Part shown: piece by piece, positions 48,635-59,340 of the stretch
Numbering within the stretch: position 1 is the stretch's first letter
Layout: each line of letters begins with the position of its first letter
Assembly (NCBI RefSeq): GCF_014851395.1
Contig: NW_024040707.1
Location: 10,266,187 to 10,330,186 of the forward strand
Reading direction: 5' to 3'
DNA length: 64,000 bases
DNA from: Micropterus salmoides
Taxonomy: Eukaryota > Chordata > Actinopteri > Centrarchiformes > Centrarchidae
Translations under genes and position numbers: made by a program
Notes under the pieces: generated by a model
What the model saw: the letters and a program-made list of their open reading frames with translations, nothing else
Told to the model about the DNA's origin: nothing
Databases searched by the model: none

Positions 48635-50096
48635 TTGCCAAATGGCACTATCTATCCTTTATGATTTCCCTTTGATTCTTTTTCTCTCCCCACTCTCTGA
48701 AATTACAAGGTTCCACCATGAAGTGATGGGGCCAATGTGGCACTGGCTGAGAAGCTTGTCCAGAAGGCAGACATCCATATTTATAAACATGTCATTCTGT
48801 GTGCTTTCATAAAATTCTATTTTGCACAGATGAGGAAAAAGAAACATTCAAACAACATGTGAATAGCTTGCCGATGTCCCCATCACCCACCCAAATGGAT
48901 AAAAAAGAAACTGTATTTATCCTCTGAGGTGTTTTTTTGACATCAGGGAGGAGGTGAGAGGCAGAGTGAGTAAATGTATATTTCAGCTGGAAAAGAATAA
49001 AAAAAGTGTACGGGGGGAAATCAAACTGTTGAGTTGAGAGCTTGCCCATCAGCATTCTTAATAACAAGTGTAATACTAGCTTGCTAGGAGATTAATTATG
49101 TGAAAGCAGGATGTTGATTTTGTATGTTGGAAAACTTTCCACATACATAAGGTGCATGTCTTCATTCTCAGTTATCAAAATGCATAGCCAAGAAAAAATA
49201 AACAACTCAAGGTGGAAATGTGGCGCACAAATCTGTCACGCTCTATTCTTCATAAGCCGTGTTGCGCTGCAGACAATCACAGATGTAGCCAGCACAAACT
49301 ATAGACATGATAAAGAGTCACAAGATGAGTGTCTATGCATGCACATAGGCACACACGCACACACACAAACACTGCCCATATAAGAGCAGAGGCAGCGCTG
49401 GGGGGATTTGGACTGCCAGGGCCCCTGTGGGGAAGCGATGGCTTCCTGTTTGCAAGCCTTTCTTTAGTGAAAATGCCTAAAATGGGCCAAACGAGAGCAG
49501 TGCTTATCCAGCAAAATTGCTGCTAGATGGAGCAGAAAGTGCACAAATTTTCTATGACACCCCAGTAATGAGGTTTTATATTGACCCAGGCACAGTGAGT
49601 GGAAGGGATCGCTGCTCCTCTTCTCCTAAACTCAGTCAGCTCTCCTCACCCTCTATTTGGGGCCCCACTACAACAACCAGTGTGAGCTCAGACAGGTAGC
49701 AGAGTAAAAACACACACAGCTAAATGAGTGGCACTCATCAAGTATTCATAAACCTCCATTATACTGCTGTTTTTTCCTTAAACTGTGAAGAAACAAAAAA
49801 AATCCTGCACAGAAGGAACATATTTTCTTCCTCATAACATCAGAGCTATTTTGGCATGAAACTGTGCTTGCTTCTCACCAAGCCTTATTGCGCACGCAGC
49901 CTCAGACAGCAAGCACAGACAGCAACTTTCCTGGCATTATATCATGTCAATTCTTTCATGTTGAGCCTTGATATAAAATTTTTATTTAGTATAGATTTAG
50001 ATGCTCATCAAAATAAAACTTTTAATCACATTAAGGCAGAGTCAGTACAGGGTGTGGGATGTGATGCAACTTTGTGCACTACCCAATTAATTTAGA
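48635..50096. other. Non-coding stretch with enhancer-like block at 49.2-49.7 kb
   Basis: No gene is supported. About 49220-49660 is unique and balanced (GCGCTGCAGACAATCACAGA, CCTAAAATGGGCC, CAGTAATGAGGTTTTATATT), resembling a conserved element. A 60-codon frame there ends at a weak GACAG/GTAGCA donor-like word. The A-rich remainder is ordinary. Confidence 0.45.
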
Positions 50097-50250
50097 GCTG
50101 GATCGGTTAGTCAATTAAATTATTAGTCAGTTGAAAGAGAATTATTCGCCAACTACTTTGATAATTAAAAGTAATTTTAACAAAACTGCCAAACATTGTC
50201 AACATTGCTTCCACAATTTGAGGTTGTGCTTTTCTCTGTTTCATATCGAT

Positions 50251-50345
<95 letters not shown>

Positions 50346-50535
50346 ATATTAACATCTTTTGGTATTGGACTTTTGGTCAGACAAAACAGGACATAAGAAG
50401 ATGTCACCTTGAGCTCTGGAAAATTGTTACAGACATTTTGCACTATTTTATCACACTTCACAGAGCAAACAATTAATTCATCAATCAACACAATAATTGG
50501 CTGATCAACAGATAATGAAAGTAAATAGATAATGA
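50097..50535. mobile_element. Interspersed repeat interrupted by a CA microsatellite
   Basis: The left part (GTCAATTAAATTATTAGTCA, CGCCAACTACTTTGATAATT) and right part (GACATTTTGCACTATTTTAT, CAATTAATTCATCAATCAAC, GATCAACAGATAATG) match the two halves of a common percomorph repeat recalled for its CGATTAATCG-type ends and CAAAACAAGACAT core. The ends are loosely inverted. The middle is replaced by the long CA run. A second fragment lies at 42945-43090. Confidence 0.55.
50259..50343. repeat. (CA)42 microsatellite
   Basis: Eighty-five bases of uninterrupted CA, the longest simple repeat in the window, flanked by TATATATA on the left and GTATATTA on the right. Long His-Thr and Val-Cys frames across it are artefacts. 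Confidence 0.98.
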
Positions 50536-52400
50536 AGGAAAACACAGCCTACTGTGCTTCTTTACACACGCTTTTTTTCATTTTCCATCTGTAAACAGTG
50601 AAACAGTTATATTGTAAAAGTATATTTGGCTTCTCCAAAAACAATTCAATAAAACAGTATTCTATTGAACTATTTGTACACATTATAATCCTCCAAAATA
50701 ACATTAACTCATTGGCAAGAGCTTTAATTTTATCATGTAAACTGACTGTAAACTGTGACTGTGACTTTGTCTGCCCTAGAAAGCATGTTCGGGGTTCTAT
50801 CACATTTGTACTTTGCTATATAGACTCTGCACCTACACAGCAGGACAGTTTCTCCTCAGAGACGCCAGGCTGGATGGTTCTCCCTGCCCATTAAACTGTC
50901 TGCTGATTTTAATGGAGATGAGAGAAGCTGATTGGCCATTACTGAAGCCTGCACCAGCTCCACCTGCTAAAAATGTATTCTTCTACAACCTGCTAATATG
51001 TATTGTATTAATGTTCTTGTTCAGGATAATCCTTTTTTACAGTTTGCACTGCGCCACTGTTGCCTCTGGTAAATGGTAAAAATTTGTTGATCACACCTAC
51101 ATATTATTGTGCCCACTCTTAGAGGCATACGTTATCCTGCAATTGTTTTAAATAGGTTCTAAGCATATTTTACAAATATTTCTTTACCTGGTCCAATATG
51201 TGTAACTTTTATTGGTCACTGACAAAAGTACTTTTACACTAAATAAAGATTGTGTGACTGAATTGACTATAATTGTTGGCTTTTAAACAAAACTGTACAA
51301 ACAGAAGTGCAGATGCTTTGATAGCTGTGCATGCTTTCTGTTTGATCAGAATCTCCCTGAAGACATCTCCCTCCCAGAATCCTAAGCGCCTGAGGCAGTG
51401 GCCCATGATGCACGGCTCTATATCCTGGAGCTGGAGCAAGTAAAGGTCAGCTCTGGATGTTTGTGAAAACCAGGGGAGCTGCTGATCTCTGAACAGTTAT
51501 TGTATTCATACAGTAGCATACGTGTACTATCTAGCACTGCAGCCTAACACTGACATTCAGAACGGAAAGAAAGAAAGACTAAAAACACTATCTATCTATC
51601 TCCGGTGCCTGAGATAAAAGTAAGGATGAATACTGGTGTACTGTCAGCAAAGGCATAGCTCAAGACAGGCCTGGCACTCTCATTAGCAATATTTTTGTAT
51701 GTCAGGATAGCATACATCAAGCTATTTAAAGCAAATGCATCACCAGTGAGTTTTTGCAAAGTCTGCAGTCTTCTGATGAATTAAAAATGAATGCTTGGAT
51801 GGTAATAATTTTGGTATACATCATAATTATTACCTTAAAGGGAACCTCATATCATTTCAAGAGAAGAGGGTTATTTGTAAGAATTACCTTTCTAAAGGAT
51901 TGTAATAGCTCAATAAGAGTGGTATCTGCCTTGCTGCAAACGTCTAACCGTCGCATCTTAGGCCACTTAGCCATGTTTTCTGTATAATCTGTCTGAGGTG
52001 CCAAGATTCAGTCTGTGCTTTCTGACAACCATAAGCCTCAAAGGCCACTCACAGTGCATTAAGAATGTTTTCTTTTTGACAGACATCAAAATGTGACCTT
52101 TAAATGATTCTTGTTATCAAGGAAGCTGAACAAGAAAATCGATAGAATGCCGCTGGAGAGGAGGGATTAATGCAGGGCAAATTGATCATTCCATTTCATT
52201 TTCATCTTGATTTGATGTGCCCGCCACACACACCTAATCTGACCACAAACTGCTTGTAACACTTCACAGGAGAATCTCAGAAAAACACAACAAGCTTCTC
52301 AGTTACAAAAACGATAGGGCAGGAGCATGAGCCATTACTTATAGTTAACCTTAATATTAAAGAGCCAGGTTTCTCCTTTGCTTTTCATCACTTCTCTGTG
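50536..52400. other. Non-coding stretch, nothing firm recognised
   Basis: Ordinary AT-rich DNA with short open frames lacking domains. The 50860-50980 segment is slightly GC-richer. A TCTATCTATC run near 51590 is a minor simple repeat. Confidence 0.6.
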
Positions 52401-53690
52401 CTTTTTACAGTGTGCCTCAGTGCTGTTGCTTCCATTCACCACAGGGAATCCACAATGGCAAAGCTCATTGCCTATTTCACACAGTTTATGGGTCCATCAA
52501 ACTGCAAAAACAAATACATTAATCATCAGAACACATAGATAGATCATTAATTATTGTACCTCACTGTTGATGTCACACATTGTTGAATCCTTTCATGGAT
52601 AATCAGAGCACTTTGACGGAACTTTATTAAACAAACTGTTAATTTTAAAAGCCATGTCTGGACGCGCAGGCAATGAGACAGAGAGCTAAAAGAAAATATT
52701 TTCTTTTAAAGACTCTTTCAATAAGCATTAAAAGGAATATCAGCCATAGAAGAACTGCATTATTTTTCCCGTGCCGCTTCCCATACACAGCTGAGATTGG
52801 GAGCGTATTACCGCTGAAATGCCAGAGCTCGACAGATAACTGCGATAACAAAGATAGCAAATCTGGGAAATGAAAAATGGCACTTCTCTTCTACAAGGAG
52901 ATACATCAGTGTTTATTAAATCAATGCCAGACAGAGGAATCTGAAGGTAAAATAATGAACCACTTATAAATGATCTTTGCTTCGCTGGGCTTTACCTGAT
53001 CAGGGTGTTCAGGGACCACCAATGCGAGGCATATTAAGAGAGGTCTATTAATCCTAGTGCTTCTCATAGCTGACTATAAAATGTGAGTCCTCTGTGACTT
53101 ACTAGGCACATCCTTTTTAATTTTTCAATGTAAAAAAAAAAAGTCAGCCACATAGCTCTCATTGATTGGGTGTGAAAGTTTGGGTTGTCTGTGTATTTCT
53201 GCTTTAACAGTGTGGATATTTCATTATGGTGCTCTGGGACAGACATTACACAGCTCTGCTACCTTTCTCACGGCATCCATGGCAACTAGGGAGGCCGCTC
53301 TCCCCGCAGAAATGTGCTTTTAATTGAGTGACATCTAATCAGGCTTTGAAATACAGCAGTAGAGTTAACAAAACAGGTCAACAGGGGACAAGGACTACCA
53401 GCTGCAATCGCCGTCACAGCACAGCACTTCGTTGTGGCATTGACCAATCCATATTAGTCTGGTTTTAATGAACAAAATTACAGGGTTGGAGGTATTCTTA
53501 ACAAGATCCATGGGTGAATGTATGATTGGATGTGATGAGCCCTTCTTAAGACTACATCAGCTTGGGGAGGAGGCATGTCTTTGATGTGTTGAAATTACTG
53601 GAGCTGAGAGGTCTCACAAGCTACGCCTTAACACATATTAAATAGGCTCGAAAGGAAATTTTTCACCGTCATCTGTTTTTTTTTTCCCCC
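52401..53690. promoter_or_regulatory. Candidate conserved non-coding cluster
   Basis: About 52440-53060 holds ACATTAATCATCAGAAC, GATCATTAATTATTGTACC, ACTGTTAATTTTAAAAGCC and GCGTATTACCGCTGAAATGC. About 53290-53650 holds GTGCTTTTAATTGAGTGAC, GGTTTTAATGAACAAAATTA and CATATTAAATAGGCTCG. This is the longest repeat-free, word-rich stretch in the window, and it ends at a strong splice-like unit. Regulatory role is inferred. Confidence 0.45.
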
Positions 53691-53699
53691 TGTCCTTAG

Positions 53700-53710
53700 C
53701 TTGTTGCATG
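53700..53710 (+). other. Candidate 11-nt microexon or recursive-splicing unit
   Basis: A strong polypyrimidine tract (53674-53697) ends in TTAG at 53696-53699, followed by CTTGTTGCATG and then a perfect GTAAGT donor (53711-53716). Both splice signals are near ideal, while the enclosed unit is only 11 bases, not a multiple of three. It could be a microexon, a recursive-splice exon or coincidence. Confidence 0.25.
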
Positions 53711-54779
53711 GTAAGTCAGGCTTGGCTGTCTGCTATTTTCTTCCTCAAACATGGCTTGTGGTTTTAACCGAAATAGCATTTTTTCCTCATTATCAGATGT
53801 TGAATCAGTGCACAGAGGGACACCATCAACTCCCCTCGACCTAAAATCATCTGCACTGACAACATTTTGTAGTGACATACGTAGATAGAGGGGGTAAAGG
53901 CATAGTCTCAGTAAATCGTCTGCCTGCACTTTGGGGAATCATTGCAATTCATGATCTTTTCTCAGTATGCTAACAATAATCTGCCGCCTGCTCTGTCTCG
54001 CACATCACCAGGCATAGCAAACACTTGTCTTCACTGAGTCTCAGGAAGAATCAGCTTCTCCTAACCATGCAAATTTCAGGGCCGTGTTGCTCTTTGTATC
54101 ACAACAATGTTTTCAACCTTTTCCAGTCACTACCTTTCATAAAGCTGGATGATGAATCCAGTGCTCATGAGTGGCAAGCTTCACACGTAATTTCATTCTC
54201 ATAGAGGAGTTTAAGTTGATACACCCTTGAACTAAAAACAACTGGAAAATTGACATTTGCCCCCCTTTCTATAGATGACAAGACACATTTTTAGGCTCTC
54301 TAAATGTCTCTACTAAAGAAATGCCCCACTCCAGGAGCAACTCTGCCCTTAGTGCAAGAAAAAGTACACGATGCTTTTGTTAAGCTGGGTATAACAAATG
54401 TTTCTGCAGTAAAATCTGCTGGATAAATAAAATGCAACCCAAGTGAAATTTGTCTGTGTTCATATATTCCACTATGCACTATGCAGACCTGCAAAGAGAG
54501 CTCGTAATTGGAAGCAGCTTAGATGGATGCTACTAAGGGTGGAGCTTCAGCATTTAGTTTGCGCTTTACTAACAACTGAACTATTGTCATATAAATTTGA
54601 TCTGATCACAGCAGTGAACTTATTTCAAGAAAGGTGTTCTTCTTGTTACTGCTGCTGGTGGTTTGTTCCATGCATCTTTGACTTGCCAGCTCATCTCTTG
54701 TTTTAATAATGAAACAGCACCTTTGTTAGATGGGAGGTTTCAGCATATGCTCTACATATTGATGCCATTTATTTTTTGT

Positions 54780-54870
54780 ATTTTATTATGTTTTATGCAT
54801 CTTATCGTATGTTTCAGTCTGTGTGTATTTTAAGACCAATGTCCTTTTGGGCACAATAAAGTTAAAGTTG
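54780..54870 (+). mobile_element. Possible LINE 3' end remnant
   Basis: AAGACCAATGTCCTTTTGGG followed by CACAATAAAGTT and the degenerate GTTAAAGTTGGAGCTGAAGT resembles the 3' untranslated end of fish non-LTR retrotransposons, which often close with a GGGACAATAAAGTT word and a simple tail. No coding part is visible. Weak call. Confidence 0.3.
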
Positions 54871-56563
54871 GAGCTGAAGTTAACATTAGGACAACAGATG
54901 GTTCTGGTGTAGTATATTTGCTCCACACCACTAAAAGAGGTGCTGAATATGTTATAAGTACTAGTGAGGACAAATAAAGATATAACCATATGCTCAGGTC
55001 CATAAATAAATTACTGACTTTTTAATTGCTTTTCATCATTCTGTTTCATTTCACACATGCAAAACATTAACCACATTTACATGTGAACAAAAGACTTTTA
55101 CAAAGACCTGTTTTGGGTGAAACATTGGTAGTAAACATACAAATATACTGTGCTATTTATACTGTATCTTCATATTTCTTCATTAACATTAGGACAATAA
55201 TTTGGTGACTAGTTTGTGATTGCAATCACATCTTAAAATGTTTCTAAAGCACTGCGTCTTATCATACTCATGGCATTATAGAACCAATTCATCTGCCTCA
55301 CCTCCAGCGTGAAGCTTTGATGGTGTCAAGTGGGAGACGACAACCAATTAAAAGAAAATCAGTCAAACAACTGGGGGTCAGATCTCAAGATGCTCCCAAT
55401 CACTCATAATTTCCTGTTGTTATGCTGCACTTCCACTGCTCCTGATTGGAGTCTGATAAGTCAGTGTGCACAATGGTCATGTATGAGACTGTATTTCATT
55501 AAAAATAAAACCCAATGACGCCTAATACACCAACAAAACACTCGACTTATCCATCTTGTTTTTGAATAAAGGCATGTGGCCCTTAGAACTTGACCATGTT
55601 ACTTTAAACAAACCAGGGCATAGGTAAGTAGAGGCGCAGCACCTTTAATAATACCTGTGCTCACAGAATTGCACAGGGTGGTAGCTCTCTGCTTGTTTTT
55701 AGGAATGCAAAGGCTAGGGGATGATAGGAACGGTATGCGTGGGGTCTGGCAGGACAAGGCAGTAGCCCTGATAGTGTTTCTGTGCACGTCCTCCTCTGTT
55801 AGTCATTACTGTGTGCAGACGAGGGGTGATGTTGGCTCTGCTGAGACAAGCAAGTCTACTGCTTTGGGTTGCAACCTTGTGACTTCCTTCTCCCTCCTGC
55901 TGCCAGCTCTCCTAACGTCTAGCCCTGGCCCTGCCACTCCATGAGCTCACTGGCCTATTGCTGCTGCTAAATGCCCACCAGCTACCAGGACCAAGTTTTT
56001 GGAATAAATCTGGCTGGATGATGCATTTCTGTGTGTACTGTCTGCTTGGTGGGTGTAAGGTTGATATTTCAGGAAATAATAGCATAATTCACACAAGGGA
56101 TGTAATACTGCAATACATTGCTGTGCCATCTTTTCTCCCTCTGTCTTTAGTTTCCTTGTGTTGTCACTTTCAAACATTACCTCCGCCCACACACATACGA
56201 GAAAAAGAGAGCGAAAGAAAAAGATGACAAAGACTTACTGCAGTACACAATGTATGAAATAGGGAGTTGTAATCCTTGGTAATAGATAGAAGATGACAGA
56301 AGATGAAAAAACAATGCTTGGATGGTTTATCACATAAAGATGATGAAAAGAGAATATAAGAAAAAAATTAAAGATGTTAGTAAACACAATTGACAATTTA
56401 ATTGTGTAACGCTGTAATTGCTCAAGGACAGTGGAAGTAACCGAGCACAGAGACAGACAAAAGTGAAATAAAATGGGACACAAAAAATTAAGCGAATGCA
56501 ACAGTTATAATTTTACAAACAGAAACAAGCAAGGAGACACAAGAAAGTTGAACAAAACAGTTG

Positions 56564-56601
56564 TGATAGATAATGGCAATGATTATGATAGATAATGGCA
56601 A
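56564..56601. repeat. Short tandem duplication
   Basis: TGATAGATAATGGCAA occurs at 56564-56579 and 56586-56601, giving a period of 22 bases. Confidence 0.85.
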
Positions 56602-56663
56602 AAGGGTCAAATCAATCATAATGCACCAAATAAAAAATGAAATGATTACCAAGCGTATGCAGG

Positions 56664-56689
56664 AGGTCAGGGGTCAGAGGTCAAGTTCA
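56664..56689 (+). promoter_or_regulatory. Nuclear-receptor half-site array (DR1-DR1-DR0)
   Basis: Four direct half-sites run in order: AGGTCA, G, GGGTCA, G, AGGTCA, AGTTCA. The first two pairs are spaced by one base, the DR1 arrangement bound by RXR/PPAR, HNF4 and COUP-TF (NR2F) receptors. The surrounding DNA has no gene. Confidence 0.5.
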
Positions 56690-58370
56690 ATATAAACACG
56701 GAAACCATTATGGCGTCTGCATGGATGTCTCTGGAAGAAATAAACAAGGAGTTGATGTAAGTACACTTCACTGTAAGTGCTGTTTTTAAGTCCTACATCT
56801 ACTTGACAATATGTAGTGCTCAAACATTAATGTGACACAATGCTGTAGTAAGCACTGATTCACAGCAGTGCACAAACCGTAGAAGCTCAGTTTCCTTAAG
56901 TGGCGGTGGGCTATTTCAGGGTTTAGTGAATCACAGACACACTTATTCCAGGCCTTTAAAACAATAGAAGGCATCTTTTTATCATCCTATTACAGCGTCA
57001 AGACCATAAATGAAGTGTTAGCTCATTTCAAAACCTCTCAGCAAAATTAGGCATACTAAGCAAGACACCAATGCAATGCTAAAACATCCCTCATACTTTA
57101 TGTTTTATGCTTTCATGCCCGCCCCTACTCCTATGCTTATACACAAAGCAAATTCTAAGCTTACACACAGTGTAGACCCTAGTAAGACAAAGAGTGTGTT
57201 TGATTTTTTGTTAAACCAAAAAAAAAGAATCCTAAAGTAGCCTAGAAAACAGTCTGTGAGGCTCCAGCACACTGAAGACAACAACAGCATTACTCTTTGC
57301 CAAATAAAGAAAAACTATACAAATGGCTATGCAGTCGAAGCAGAAAGTATTCATCTATTTAAACTTCACACAAATGCTTCACTTTTATTTATTTGATATT
57401 GTTTGTGTGAAGTGGATAAGAAACACACAAAACAAAAAATATCATTCCAAATATTATTCAAATGTACTTGTGCTGGGTGTTTTCAACATATTGAGCTTGA
57501 ACAAAATATTTTGTCTTGAAAAGTATCCCTGCAGTTTTCCTCTAAAAAACAATGTCCATATGATCCATGAGCTATCAGTGACCAGTAGCCTATGTTTTTC
57601 ACTAGAGGATACAAAGACAATCCAGGTCCTGACATTTTGAAAGAAAGATATCGTCCTTGCCCAGTTAAAAGCCAGCATGCAAAAGATGTAATAACACAGA
57701 CCAGCAAATTTTACAGTGGAGCGCACTAAAACACCCACTAAAACACTAAAACACATCTCATCTTCAGTATAATAGGCTGATGACTCATTTTTTTAATTGA
57801 AGCCCAAGAAACTGTACATCTCAACTATTAAAACCTAAACCTGAGATTCCACTAAGGCACATCTAAGGGGCCAGATGTCACAATTATCAGCAAAAAAGGC
57901 ACAATATGAATGGTTTCACAAAGAAAAAAACATGGCCCTTGACCCAGCCTGAGCATGAAATCCAAACATTAGACGTAAGACAACACTTGGTACACATTAG
58001 GCCCTTAGGCAACATATCGGCATTGAAACAAGAAGGGAAGTACCTTTCAAAAACAACCCTGGGTTTTATTAGTGTCGAGCAGTTCGAGGAGATCATGCAC
58101 AAACTTTCAAATAAATGCATTTTGAGATCCTTCTGTAGTGCTATAAAGTATAAGAAAAAAAGCCCAAGGGTTGGGGAGACACTTCGGAAGGTTTCTGCAT
58201 CTGTGTGCGATTAGTTCCACTACCTAAGATAAAGAATGCAGAGCAAATGTAACCTCATCATAATCTATGTGTCATGAAGGCATGGAAACACTCAACCAGA
58301 AAACAACAACAACTGCTGTACGGTATAGCCTACCACGGTGACAGCGCCTAGCGTAAACCATAGTCCTGCC

Positions 58371-59340
58371 AGTGTTCTCCACCCATCATTAATTGTCTGA
58401 TCATTGTGGAACAGAAAACAGTACAGATTTGAACAGACGGGAGATCTCACAGGTATTAGCTGCTAATTGCCGTCAACCAAACAAGCAGCACTTTCTGGAG
58501 AAAACAATCTATATTAATTCTTCCTATTCTCCCCTGCAGAATGTATACTTCTTGGGCTCACAAGATAAATGCTTACACCGTAATTACAACTAATTGTGCA
58601 AATAATTGCAAAGTTCTTGTGCCACCTATACTCACAATAAAACAAAAGCAATCTATGTGGCTCTTGGCTGTGAAATTGAAACAGTCCTATTTCCCTAGAC
58701 TCTGTCTTCTACTCATTCATTATCTAGCATTTGTATCTGATCTGTGGTAAAAGCCAGATTTTGCAAAAAGTGAGGGGAAGGGAGATGCAAGGAGGCTGAT
58801 GGCAGGGATTCATGGATGCTCTGAATGCAGACATGCTGTTCCAGCGTCTCGCCTCTCACAACAAAACATTTGAAAAGCTCCAAAGCCCAAAGCTTTATGC
58901 TTTGGAATATGTCTTTTGATTATATCCAAGTCTGCTCATTTTAAAGGATGAAAAAAAGAAACAAACAAAACATCACCTGTAAATCGAGATAGCCTTTTGG
59001 AGAAGGTTTTTGCACCTAATCCCTTTCATTTCAGGTCAGTAAAATATTAGTGCTTTCTCACTGCTCTGATGGTCAAAGCGCATTTCAAAGACTCTGTGTG
59101 CCTCTCCAGCAGAGGGAAGAAGAGAGAGAGAGAGAGAGAGAGGGCAGTGGGGAGCTCAGGCAATCCCCCATCTATTACAGGAAAACCAATCATCAAAGAC
59201 AAATTACAGTACACTTCACTGGGATATGCTAATTCCAAATTAGATGCAAGTCATCAAAAGATCAGCATTGCAATATTTTGCATCTACAAATTGAAAATGT
59301 CTGCTTTCAGAAGAGATTTTAATACCTATATAGGATGAAA
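58371..59340. promoter_or_regulatory. Candidate regulatory blocks at 58.4-58.7 and 59.15-59.33 kb
   Basis: The first block has TTAGCTGCTAATTGCCGTC, CTATATTAATTCTTCC, CACCGTAATTACAACTAATT and GCAAATAATTGCAAAG. The second has GATATGCTAATTCCAAATTA and GCAATATTTTGCATC. Both are repeat-free with packed homeodomain/POU-like cores. They are separated by ordinary sequence and a (GA)12 run at 59119-59142. Inference from appearance. Confidence 0.4.

Larger units (their letters stand above)
53711..58370. other. Non-coding stretch, mostly featureless
   Basis: A 77-codon minus-strand frame at 53696-53929 has an unusually protein-like composition (NEEKMLFRLKPQAMFEEEN) but no domain or splice support. The rest is AT-rich DNA with minor repeats, listed separately. 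Confidence 0.5.

Noticed and set aside
48390..48812. 140-codon frame with a run of Cys and Lys
   Set aside because: The Cys/Lys run is translated (GCT)n and poly-A; the hydrophobic part covers an AT-rich non-coding element.
50107..50545. Long Val-Cys and His-Thr frames
   Set aside because: They are translations of the (CA)42 microsatellite in different frames.
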